Positions 36,037 to 44,027 of a stretch of 64,000 nt of DNA are shown in pieces. Numbering within the stretch: the stretch's first letter is position 1; each line of letters opens with the position of its first letter. The position numbers and the translations under genes are program-made. The stretch lies in the NCBI GenBank assembly GCA_964229545.1, contig CAXRDP010000050.1, positions 5,702-69,701 of the forward strand. The letters run 5' to 3'. Source of the DNA: UBA724 sp964229545 (GTDB taxonomy: Bacteria; Bacteroidota; Bacteroidia; Flavobacteriales; Flavobacteriaceae). Under the pieces are notes generated by a model. That model saw only the letters and a program-made list of their open reading frames with translations. It ran no database searches and was not told the origin of the DNA.

Positions 36037-36138
36037 GACCGTTCCGATTAAAAATCGGAATGCTCTATCCAGCTGAGCCCTGTCTGCCCTGTCTGCCGAT
36101 AGGCAGGCGACAGGCAGGCGTTAGGCAGGTACGCGACC
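36037..36138 (-). pseudogene. tRNA-Arg-like 5' remnant with expanded palindrome (unit D)
   Basis: It has the same organisation as unit C and the same 3' cut-off, but the insert between positions 9 and 10 is 51 bases (36079-36129), built from three CCTGCCTnnCG units and two GCAGACAGG units. The anticodon arm is the 19-base palindrome TTCCGATTTTTAATCGGAA (36042-36060). The spacers after C and D are related (both end AAAACATATC), so the units arose by tandem duplication. Confidence 0.8.
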
Positions 36139-36183
36139 TGCAAAAAAAACCCTCGTAAATCGAATGACTTACAAGGGCCGCTG

Positions 36184-36267
36184 CGGAGAGACAGGGATTC
36201 GAACCCTGGCAACACTTTCGCGTTGACAGATTAGCAATCTGCTCCATTACCACTCTGGCACCTCTCC
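36184..36267 (-). tRNA. tRNA-Ser (anticodon GCU)
   Basis: The reverse strand folds as an 84-base class II tRNA: acceptor GGAGAGG/TCTCTCC, anticodon loop TTGCTAA (GCT), a long variable arm CAACGCGAAAGTGTTG and T loop GTTCGAATC, with discriminator G. It reads AGC and AGU codons. CCA is not encoded. Confidence 0.93.
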
Positions 36268-36346
36268 TTTGTAAGAACGTTTGTTTGTGCGTGCGCAAAA
36301 ATACATTTTCGATTTCGAACAAACAACATAAATGTGCATAGAGAAA

Positions 36347-36442
36347 TTAGTTCTCCCTTTGCTCAAAATCTTCCTTTTGGCGTTGCTTGTATTTAATCAC
36401 AGCCAAAATCACTAGTGCTATGCCGCCTATAACCCAAATCAT
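36347..36442 (-). CDS. 31-residue membrane micro-protein coupled to the YbjQ gene
   Basis: ATG at 36442 overlaps the stop of the YbjQ gene (TGATG) and opens a frame of 31 codons. The product has one hydrophobic helix, IWVIGGIALVILAVI, followed by a highly charged tail KYKQRQKEDFEQREN. The composition, the clean helix-plus-charged-tail design and the stop/start overlap argue for a real small membrane protein in the same operon. No homologue is recognised. Confidence 0.6.
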   Translation of the reverse strand: MIWVIGGIALVILAVIKYKQRQKEDFEQREN

Positions 36443-36756
36443 CAGCTCAATTTTACAGCAGTACCGTAGGCCAACATCTCCGAGGCGCCTTGCGCTACCA
36501 CAGAAGTGGTGAATCGTATGTTTATGATTGCATCTGCGCCCATTCTTTGGGCATCTGCTATCATGCGTTGCAACGCCTGTTCACGTGCGTCCGCCTGTAG
36601 TTTGGTGTATTCTTCAATTTCACCTCCTACAATGTTTTTCAGGCTGGCGAAAATATCGCGTCCTATATTACGGCTACGTACGGTACTTCCTCTTGCAACA
36701 CCCAAGGTTTCTGTAATGGTTTTGTTGGCTACAAATTCTGTATTGGTCAGTATCAT
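36442..36756 (-). CDS. YbjQ/DUF74 family protein
   Basis: The 104-residue protein matches the YbjQ family (proposed heavy-metal-binding, pentameric fold): MILTNTEF start, GVARGSTVRSRNIGRDIFASLK near 20-42, GGEIEEYTKLQADAREQAL near 44-62 and MGADAIINIRF near 72. Length is typical. The cellular role of the family is not settled. It lies three bases after the AI-2E family gene and overlaps the micro-protein gene. Confidence 0.9.
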   Translation of the reverse strand: MILTNTEFVANKTITETLGVARGSTVRSRNIGRDIFASLKNIVGGEIEEYTKLQADAREQALQRMIADAQRMGADAIINIRFTTSVVAQGASEMLAYGTAVKLS

Positions 36757-36759
36757 AAA

Positions 36760-37839
36760 TTAAATGTTTTTAGTGAGTGCTTTTACAATTTTATTGTTAG
36801 CATAAAATTCTTTAAAGATTACTTTAAGCGCTGTGTAAAAAGGAACTGCTGCAATCATTCCGACAGGCCCTCCTAGCAATCCTCCGACGATAATGATTAT
36901 GAATATTTCTAAAGGGTGCGATTGCACACTGTTAGAGAAAATCATGGGCTGGCTAAAGAAATTATCTATCATTTGACCTGCAAAAAAACCAATAAATACA
37001 TAAATGGTTTTGGGTAAAATCTCTTGTGCAAAATCGGCGCCCAGATTGCTTGTCATGGTCAGAAAAATCATCAAAAGTCCCCCTATGATAGGACCTAAGT
37101 AGGGGATAAGGTTGAGCAATGCACAAATAAAAGCAATCGTGACTGCGTTGGGAATTCCAAAAATGACTAAAATTAAAGTATAGAAAACAAACAAAATACT
37201 GATTTGAAAAAGCAGTCCGATAAAATACCTAGACAACAATCCCTTGATACGTTCCATAGACTTTTCAACTCTTTGTGTTTGCTTGTCATGAACAAACACA
37301 AGAACGATTTGCTCTAAAAGTTTACTGTCCTTTAAAAAGAAAAAAGCAATAAAGAGCACTGAAAAAAGTCCGATTGTCCAACTTCCTAAGGTTCGTACAA
37401 TGCCATTGAAAGTTTCTGGCAGTATGCTGAAATCAAATGTGTCAATGGCTTTATTAATCCATTCTAACATGCTGATGTCATAGCGACCCAAATACATTTC
37501 AACCTCATTAATAAGAGAAGTGGCTGTAGATTCTAGGGCTTGCACATTAAGCAAGGAAAGGTTTTTGGCTTGTTCTATCAAAATCGGAATTAGAAGGGAA
37601 ATAATTCCCAAAAAAACAGACAGAAGTATGGCAATGGTAGTGATGGTAGCCAAAGTATTCCCAAACTTGATGCGTTTTAAAAAAAGTGTGATGGGCCTGC
37701 CAATCAAAGACACAACAGCCGCAACAAGTACATAGATGATAATGGACTCAATAGCGACCAAAATATTGTAGGCTGCAACCAATAAAACTATAATTAGAAA
37801 AGCTTGGACAATTCCCTTGGTAATTGTTTGTGAATTCAT
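36760..37839 (-). CDS. AI-2E family transporter (UPF0118)
   Basis: The 359-residue inner-membrane protein has about eight hydrophobic segments, with pairs near 10-60, a third near 70-90, and a cluster from about 205 to 340. The C-terminal motif GPIIGGLLMIFL and GGLLGGPVGMIAAVPFYTALK are characteristic of the family, whose members have been tied to autoinducer-2 export or to ion/proton antiport. The substrate cannot be assigned. It is followed by the YbjQ gene three bases later. Confidence 0.88.
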   Translation of the reverse strand: MNSQTITKGIVQAFLIIVLLVAAYNILVAIESIIIYVLVAAVVSLIGRPITLFLKRIKFGNTLATITTIAILLSVFLGIISLLIPILIEQAKNLSLLNVQALESTATSLINEVEMYLGRYDISMLEWINKAIDTFDFSILPETFNGIVRTLGSWTIGLFSVLFIAFFFLKDSKLLEQIVLVFVHDKQTQRVEKSMERIKGLLSRYFIGLLFQISILFVFYTLILVIFGIPNAVTIAFICALLNLIPYLGPIIGGLLMIFLTMTSNLGADFAQEILPKTIYVFIGFFAGQMIDNFFSQPMIFSNSVQSHPLEIFIIIIVGGLLGGPVGMIAAVPFYTALKVIFKEFYANNKIVKALTKNI

Positions 37840-37857
37840 AGCTTAAAGATAGTTTAT

Positions 37858-38559
37858 TTATACATGCAAAAGAGCAATGGTTTGACAAGCCACTAGGGCG
37901 GCCGTTTCGGTTCTTAAACGCTTATGGCCTAAGCTAATGGGCATTACATTTTTTGCTTGCGCATATGAGACTTCTTCTTCAGTAAAATCACCTTCGGGAC
38001 CTATAAAAATATGAATCTCATTTTCTAGGGTTGATACTTGGTGTAAGGGTGTTTTAGGCATGTCGTGGCAATGAGCAATGGCGCAATAGCCCTCTACAGA
38101 GTCCACAACTTTTTCGTAATCCGTCAAGGGATTTATTTTAGGCAAAAAAGCCCCCATGGACTGTTTCATGGCCGAAACAGCAATTTTTTCCAAACGTTCT
38201 GTTTTCACTATTTTTCGCTCGCTTTGATGACACAAAATGGGAGTGATTTGGTGTATGCCGATTTCGGTAGCTTTTTCTACAAACCATTCCAGTCTGTCCA
38301 TGTTTTTGGTGGGGGCTATGGCAATGTGGAGTTGGTAATTGTCAGCAGGAACTTGTGTTACTTTTGAAATGCGTACCCCACACGACTTGGGATCTATGAC
38401 CTCTAGCAGCCCTTGATATTGATTTCCTTTGCCATCGGTCAATACAATATGATCACGATGTTTTTTACGTAACACTTTGATGATGTGTTTGCTTTCTTCT
38501 CTGTCGAATGACGCAAATTCACATTCAGGATGTAAATCAGGATGGTAGAATTGTTGCAT
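37858..38559 (-). CDS. rsmE: 16S rRNA (uracil(1498)-N3)-methyltransferase RsmE
   Basis: The 233-residue SPOUT enzyme methylates U1498 in the decoding region of 16S rRNA. Evidence includes the N-terminal PUA-like part with EESKHIIKVLRKKHRDHI, KATEIGIHQITPILCHQSER in the middle and the knot-forming FIGPEGDFTEEEV followed by ISLGHKRLRTETAAL near the end. Its ATG overlaps the tsaD stop by one base, so it is translated with tsaD. Confidence 0.95.
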   Translation of the reverse strand: MQQFYHPDLHPECEFASFDREESKHIIKVLRKKHRDHIVLTDGKGNQYQGLLEVIDPKSCGVRISKVTQVPADNYQLHIAIAPTKNMDRLEWFVEKATEIGIHQITPILCHQSERKIVKTERLEKIAVSAMKQSMGAFLPKINPLTDYEKVVDSVEGYCAIAHCHDMPKTPLHQVSTLENEIHIFIGPEGDFTEEEVSYAQAKNVMPISLGHKRLRTETAALVACQTIALLHV

Positions 38560-39551
38560 TAGAATGGCATTCTAGATTGGGCTTGGCTATCGAGTTGCCC
38601 ATACTTTCCGTTTTCGTACTTAAAAGAACCTGCCAATGCGATCATGGCCGCGTTGTCTGTTGTCAAAGACAAAGGCGGCAGGTAAACATTCCATTCTTTT
38701 TTAGCCATAAGGGCATCTCGAAGCCCAGAGTTGGCAGATACGCCCCCTCCCAAAGCAACTTCGGTAATTCCTGTTTGTTGCACCGCAAGCTCAAGCTTTT
38801 CCATAACTATAGAAACAATTGTGCTCTGAATGGAAGCACACAAATCATTGAGATTTTTCTTGATGTATTTGTCGTCTTGTTGCTGTTTATCCCGTAGGTG
38901 ATAAAGGATACTTGTTTTTAGCCCACTAAAGCTAAAATTGAGTGCTGACACATTGGGTTTGGCAAATTCAATACATGGTTTGCCTTCACAAGCCAGGCGA
39001 TCTATGGCGGGACCTGATGGATAGGGTAGACCTAACATTTTACCGGCTTTATCAAAGGCTTCTCCTACAGCATCGTCCAGGGTTTCCCCAATAATCTCCA
39101 TGTCATCGACATTTCTGACAATCACCAATTGGGTATGCCCTCCAGAAACTGTAAGTCCCAAAAATGGAAACTTTGGTTTGGGTAAATCTTTTTCAAAATG
39201 CACCAAAAGATGCGCTTGCATATGATTTACCTCTATAAGTGGCACATCTAATGACAAAGCCAATGATTTTGCAAATGAATTGCCAACCAATAAAGACCCT
39301 ACCAATCCGGGGCCTAGGGTATAGGCTACCGCATGTATGTCATTTTTAGCGATATTTGCTTGAGCCAATGCTTGGTCAACCACCGGTACAATATTTTGAA
39401 GGTGAGCACGTGCAGCCAGTTCTGGAACGACACCTCCAAATTGCTCGTGTACTCTTTGGTTGGCAATGACATTTGAAAGAATAGACCCGTCGTGTAAAAC
39501 AGCAGCTGCTGTGTCATCACATGAAGACTCTATTCCTAAAATTATGGGCAT
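38559..39551 (-). CDS. tsaD: tRNA N6-threonylcarbamoyladenosine transferase TsaD
   Basis: The 330-residue ASKHA enzyme transfers threonylcarbamoyl to A37 of ANN-decoding tRNAs. It has ILGIESSCDDTAAAV at the start, the iron-binding HMQAH (in NHMQAHLLVHF), PFLGLTVSGGHTQLV, and VALGGGVSANSGLRD near residue 260. ATG 39551 gives the normal start; the longer frame to 39602 would pass through the promoter region. TAACTTTG lies 18 bases upstream. Confidence 0.96.
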   Translation of the reverse strand: MPIILGIESSCDDTAAAVLHDGSILSNVIANQRVHEQFGGVVPELAARAHLQNIVPVVDQALAQANIAKNDIHAVAYTLGPGLVGSLLVGNSFAKSLALSLDVPLIEVNHMQAHLLVHFEKDLPKPKFPFLGLTVSGGHTQLVIVRNVDDMEIIGETLDDAVGEAFDKAGKMLGLPYPSGPAIDRLACEGKPCIEFAKPNVSALNFSFSGLKTSILYHLRDKQQQDDKYIKKNLNDLCASIQSTIVSIVMEKLELAVQQTGITEVALGGGVSANSGLRDALMAKKEWNVYLPPLSLTTDNAAMIALAGSFKYENGKYGQLDSQAQSRMPF

Positions 39552-39569
39552 GGTTATTGTTTCGTAGTA

Positions 39570-39577
39570 CAAAGTTA
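39570..39577 (-). promoter_or_regulatory. -7 element of tsaD, next to that of tamB
   Basis: The reverse strand reads TAACTTTG, an exact match, 18 bases before the tsaD ATG. On the forward strand a TATTTTG (39579-39585) lies one base away and two bases before the TTG start of the TamB gene. The divergent genes thus share a 36-base regulatory gap. Confidence 0.45.
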
Positions 39578-39587
39578 ATATTTTGCA

Positions 39588-42500
39588 TTGAGCCAAAAAC
39601 AAAAGCGACCGTTGAAGAAATATCTGGCCATGGCCATGGGTCTGTTTTTATTGGTTTTTTTGTTATTGTTTACTCCTGCAGTCCAATCTTTTTTAGGGAA
39701 ATCACTTACCGATAATCTTCTGCAAAAACGTGGTGCAGATCTTTCTGTTGGACGGGTGTTTCTCAATCCTTTAGGGAAGGCATCTTTTCAAGATGTTTTG
39801 GTGCGAGACCATCAGGACGATACATTATTGTACATAAAAGAAGCGCGTTTTAATGCCTTTCGACTTCGTGGTTTTTTGGAAGGGTCACCAAATTTGGGTG
39901 CTTTACGTTTGCTTGGACTAAAGCTTAATATTCAAAAATATCAAGGAGACTCTCTCTCCAATCTTACCATTTTTGGCGCCAAACTCAAAAACGAAAACAA
40001 CAGAAAGTCGTCAATCAGAGCCCGTTCCATTCAAGTGGACAATGCCTATGTGGGTATATCAAACTACGACAAGCCAGACAGAAAACCTCTAGTATTCGAC
40101 AGCCTTCAAATGCGCCTTAATGATTTTTTTCTATTCGGGGACAGTTTGGCATTGGATGTTGATAAAATAGTCTTCACAGAAACCAATCATAAATTTAAGG
40201 TTTCTCATTTGAGCACTGACTTTAGTTATAGTCCTACTTATATGGGGTTAAAGAATCTAAAGATTGTCACACCTCATAGTGAAATCAGCTCTGACATCTC
40301 CTTTGAGTACCCAGTTAAAGGGATGCGAAATTTTTCGCAGTTGGTACAAATAGAATCCTTTTTTCACACATCATCCATTGGAGTAGGTGACTTAAAATCT
40401 TTTCTTCCGTCATTGGGTAAAGGTGTTTTAAAACTGGAAACTGCCACTATGCGTGGCACCCTTGAAAGCCTCCTCATTCAGCCCTTACAATTGAGTTATG
40501 AGGACACTTTCTTTTCTGGTGAATTGCTTGTAAACCAACCAAGTAATGGAGAATCAGAAATAGAAATAAACATCAAAAATTTGTCAACCAATTTTTCTCA
40601 GTGGAGCAACTTGGTGCCGGGCCTTCAACAGACCATTTTGGCTCCTATGGAACGAATGGGAAAACAGTCTATTTCCGGACACGTCCAATTAAGCGAGGAA
40701 GTAAATCAAACCGATTTGAAAATTGTCGGTAGTTCGAGTATTGCAGAATTAGATTTACAGCTCTATGCTGTGGAAGATGATTGGCACTATTCCGGATTTG
40801 TTTCTGTTGATGAATTTAACCTGGGTCAATTGCTCAATCAATACAACTTAGGTAAAACCACTTTTGCACTTGACATAGATGGTAAGGGATTAAAATTTGA
40901 TGCTCTAAATACCAAGCTACATGGCACTTTTGATTCATTTGTCTTCAACGATTATACTTACCAGAACATAGATGTCAATGGTATTTTTGAGAGAGGTTTG
41001 TTTAATGGGGATTTGTCAGTCGATGACCCCAATCTTAAACTAAACTTTGAAGGTTCTTTTGATGCTTTAAGAGAAACAAAAAACATCTCGTGTTTTGCTC
41101 AAGTTAGCCACGCAAATCTAAACGCCATAGGCTTACCATTTTTAAACCCCAATACTGTTTTCTCGGGAGACATTGAGTTGGTAAGTCAGGGCAATAGTGC
41201 AGATGACTTTATTGGAGATTTGTTCATTGAGTCAGGCAAACTCACCAACAACAAAAAAAGTTTTACTTTTTCTCGTTTTACCGTCCAATCAAGGCTCAAT
41301 GATGGGATCCGGTTTGTCAACCTTCGCTCACAAGACGTTTTGGGCGGCTTGCTATATGGAAAGTTTGGTTTTTCCCAAATCCCCTCGATGTTTAAAAACA
41401 CATTGGGGAGCTATTTCTCAAACTATGTTCCACAAAGTATTGACAAAAACCAATTTGTAAACTTCAACTTTAATATACGTGGTAAAATTGCCAGTGCTTT
41501 GATTCCCGGATTGGAACTCAGTGACAATACTTTTATTCAAGGTTATGTCGATGCAGATCAAAACAATTTTCGATTAAAAGTCAATGCACCCAAACTGAAA
41601 TGGAAGCAAACGGAAATCGAACGTTTGTCAATGAATATAGATAATCAAAACCCCTTGATCAATGGTCATTTAAAATTTGAGCAATTGCAATCCAAATGGG
41701 TACAGGCCGGAGAATTTAATTTGATCAACACCGCTGTCAATGACACCCTTTTCTTTAGAGCCGAATACGATGATGCCAAAAAAGAAAACTTTCAGAACAA
41801 TTTGAATTTTTACTTTACGTTTGATGATGTCCAGCAACCTGTTTTTGGAATTCAACCCTCTACAATACGATATCGTGACCAATTGTGGGATGTCAATTCG
41901 TCTACCCAAAGCAGGTTGATTTTCAATGACCAAGGGTATGCCCTTGAGCCTATTACTTTTTCAAACGATTCCTCACGCTTGCGTTTTTCTGTAGAGAAAA
42001 ACATACGTCAAATCATCAACGCCAAGTTTGAAAATGTAAAGCTTTCAGACCTGATTCCTCCCAATCCAATATTCTCTACTGATGGTGTGGCCAATGGAAA
42101 TTTCAGTATTAGAAATGACCCCGAAGGCCTTGGAGGCACCTCTTTGGTTCAAATTGATGATTTTTCAATGAATGAGGTTTCTTTAGGTCAAGCTGTTATT
42201 GAATTAACTTCCAATACTGCTGAACAGTACAGATTGTCCTTTATAACTAAATCCAATGATAGTGTTACTAGCCAAATAAAAGGAAATGTACACTATCCTA
42301 GTGTGGAAGATGCTTCGTTCGATTTGAGTGCAGATTTTACTTCTTTCCCCGCTGCATCTTTGAAAAACCTAATGGGAACTTCCTTCGAAAATATCATGGG
42401 AAGTTTGAATGGAAACCTTAGTATTGGTGGCAAAGTTGATCAACCTATAATCAAGGGAGATTTGTTTTTAAATCAATTTTCTTTTGACGTTCCCTATCTA

Positions 42501-43919
42501 GGTGTTTCCTATGAATTTCCAGAAGACATACAGGTGGAGGTAACACCCGATTTGTTTGCATTTAAATCTAGCCCAGTCAAAGATCTCGTTTTTAATTCAA
42601 TGGGTGTTGTGGATGGTAAACTCACCCACAACAACTTTAAAAACTTTATCCCTGATTTTACAATTTCCTCTGATCGTTTGCTAGTACTCGACACAAAATT
42701 TAATCCCCAATCCAATTATTATGGCACGGCTTTTATGAATGGATTGGTTCATGTTTTTGGTGGTGCACAAAACATCAACTTTGACATTCAAGGTCAAACA
42801 GCTTCTGGTACTGATATCTCCATACCTATACTTGAAGCTACAGCTATCGATGATGCCACGTACATACGTTTTGTTGATAAATACAGAAAAGCAGAAACAC
42901 CCGAACCCACAGTCAAAACATTGAAAGGCTTATCCTTAGATTTTGATTTGGATGTAACTCCCGATGCACGACTAGGAATAGTAGTTGACACCAAAACAGG
43001 AAGTTCTTTGAGTGGTAAGGGAGTGGGTAATATTTTAATGAAAATCAACTCGACCGGAGTTTTTAATATTTGGGGTGACTATATTGCTTTAGACGGAGCT
43101 TATAATTTTAAAAATCTAGGGATTATAGAGAAAAAATTTATAGTACAACCCGGAGGAACCATTGTATGGAATGGGGATCCTTATGCTGCTCAAATCAATA
43201 TGCAGGCGGTTTATGAAGTACCCGGAGGTGCTAACCCCACAGTTTTGATAGAAACTACAGGGGTCAATAGAAAAATCCCTACAGAAGTGACTGTAAACCT
43301 AAATGGGAATTTACTAAATCTTGAAACCCCCACTTTTGATATAGATTTTCCAAATGCATCCGCCAATTTGAGAAATGAACTCGAGTATCGTCTCATTGAC
43401 GAGGAGCGTCGCCAATTACAAGCGATTTCGCTCCTATCTCAAGGTGTATTTATTAGTCAATTCTCATTGTCTGCGCTTTCAACTCAGACCCTAACCAACA
43501 ACCTCTTTCAGAAAGCGTCTGGGGTTTTTGAGTCTATTTTTTCGGGTGACGATGACAAGATGAATGTCGGATTAGATTACCTTCAAGGTGATCGTAATGC
43601 AGCTTCGACTGTTCAAACACGTGATAGGTTGGGTTTGACTCTCGTTACCCAAATCTCAGATCGAATGCTCATCAACGGAAAGGTAGGTGTGCCTGTCGGT
43701 GGTGTCGAAGAAACCATCATTGTTGGAGATGTTACCATTGAATTTTTATTAAACAAAGAAGGTAGCCTTCGTGCACGCATTTTTAACAGAGAGAACGAAT
43801 TTCAATATTTTGGTGATGATTTGGGTTACACCCAAGGTATTGGACTATCATACAAGGTCGAATTTGACGACTTTAAGAGTCTAATTAGAAAAATCATAAA
43901 AAAGAATGCAATTTTATAG
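39588..43919 (+). CDS. TamB-like translocation and assembly module protein
   Basis: The 1443-residue protein has a basic N-terminus and one membrane helix (AMGLFLLVFLLLFTPAV, about 15-31), then a very long repetitive beta-rich region, and ends in the conserved TamB (DUF490) domain with LDFDLDVTPDARLGIV, GTIVWNGDPYAAQINMQAVYEVPGGANP, LNLETPTFDI and a final LGYTQGIGLSYKVEF. TamB forms an elongated hydrophobic groove linking inner and outer membranes and is implicated in lipid transport and outer-membrane assembly. The TTG at 39588 is used because an in-frame stop precedes it and it keeps the positively charged anchor; ATG 39630 is the alternative. No TamA/BamA-like gene is next to it. Confidence 0.9.
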   Translation: MSQKQKRPLKKYLAMAMGLFLLVFLLLFTPAVQSFLGKSLTDNLLQKRGADLSVGRVFLNPLGKASFQDVLVRDHQDDTLLYIKEARFNAFRLRGFLEGSPNLGALRLLGLKLNIQKYQGDSLSNLTIFGAKLKNENNRKSSIRARSIQVDNAYVGISNYDKPDRKPLVFDSLQMRLNDFFLFGDSLALDVDKIVFTETNHKFKVSHLSTDFSYSPTYMGLKNLKIVTPHSEISSDISFEYPVKGMRNFSQLVQIESFFHTSSIGVGDLKSFLPSLGKGVLKLETATMRGTLESLLIQPLQLSYEDTFFSGELLVNQPSNGESEIEINIKNLSTNFSQWSNLVPGLQQTILAPMERMGKQSISGHVQLSEEVNQTDLKIVGSSSIAELDLQLYAVEDDWHYSGFVSVDEFNLGQLLNQYNLGKTTFALDIDGKGLKFDALNTKLHGTFDSFVFNDYTYQNIDVNGIFERGLFNGDLSVDDPNLKLNFEGSFDALRETKNISCFAQVSHANLNAIGLPFLNPNTVFSGDIELVSQGNSADDFIGDLFIESGKLTNNKKSFTFSRFTVQSRLNDGIRFVNLRSQDVLGGLLYGKFGFSQIPSMFKNTLGSYFSNYVPQSIDKNQFVNFNFNIRGKIASALIPGLELSDNTFIQGYVDADQNNFRLKVNAPKLKWKQTEIERLSMNIDNQNPLINGHLKFEQLQSKWVQAGEFNLINTAVNDTLFFRAEYDDAKKENFQNNLNFYFTFDDVQQPVFGIQPSTIRYRDQLWDVNSSTQSRLIFNDQGYALEPITFSNDSSRLRFSVEKNIRQIINAKFENVKLSDLIPPNPIFSTDGVANGNFSIRNDPEGLGGTSLVQIDDFSMNEVSLGQAVIELTSNTAEQYRLSFITKSNDSVTSQIKGNVHYPSVEDASFDLSADFTSFPAASLKNLMGTSFENIMGSLNGNLSIGGKVDQPIIKGDLFLNQFSFDVPYLGVSYEFPEDIQVEVTPDLFAFKSSPVKDLVFNSMGVVDGKLTHNNFKNFIPDFTISSDRLLVLDTKFNPQSNYYGTAFMNGLVHVFGGAQNINFDIQGQTASGTDISIPILEATAIDDATYIRFVDKYRKAETPEPTVKTLKGLSLDFDLDVTPDARLGIVVDTKTGSSLSGKGVGNILMKINSTGVFNIWGDYIALDGAYNFKNLGIIEKKFIVQPGGTIVWNGDPYAAQINMQAVYEVPGGANPTVLIETTGVNRKIPTEVTVNLNGNLLNLETPTFDIDFPNASANLRNELEYRLIDEERRQLQAISLLSQGVFISQFSLSALSTQTLTNNLFQKASGVFESIFSGDDDKMNVGLDYLQGDRNAASTVQTRDRLGLTLVTQISDRMLINGKVGVPVGGVEETIIVGDVTIEFLLNKEGSLRARIFNRENEFQYFGDDLGYTQGIGLSYKVEFDDFKSLIRKIIKKNAIL

Positions 43920-44009
43920 GATATTATCAGTAATGCGCAAATAATTTACATCCTTATTTGCTTTTATTTAAAATATATAGTTCTTCTGTATCAATCAGAA
44001 ATAAGTTTG

Positions 44010-44017
44010 TAATTTCG
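44010..44017 (+). promoter_or_regulatory. Probable -7 element of pfkA-gapA
   Basis: TAATTTCG, one mismatch from consensus, ends ten bases before the pfkA ATG. It probably serves pfkA, gapA and the kinase gene after them. Confidence 0.4.
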
Positions 44018-44027
44018 CGACGCAATT

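Noticed and set aside
36079..36129. CRISPR-like repeats
   Set aside because: The CCTGCCTnnCG units are adjacent and nested without spacers; no array or cas gene is present in the window.
35940..36138. Units C and D as working tRNAs with anticodons UUC and UUU
   Set aside because: Both lack the T arm and the 3' acceptor strand and carry inserts in the D-arm junction, so they cannot form normal tRNAs.
36065..36322. An 85-codon reverse frame over tRNA-Ser and unit D
   Set aside because: It is made of tRNA sequence and the palindromic insert (LPIGRQGRQG comes from the repeat), so it is not a real gene.
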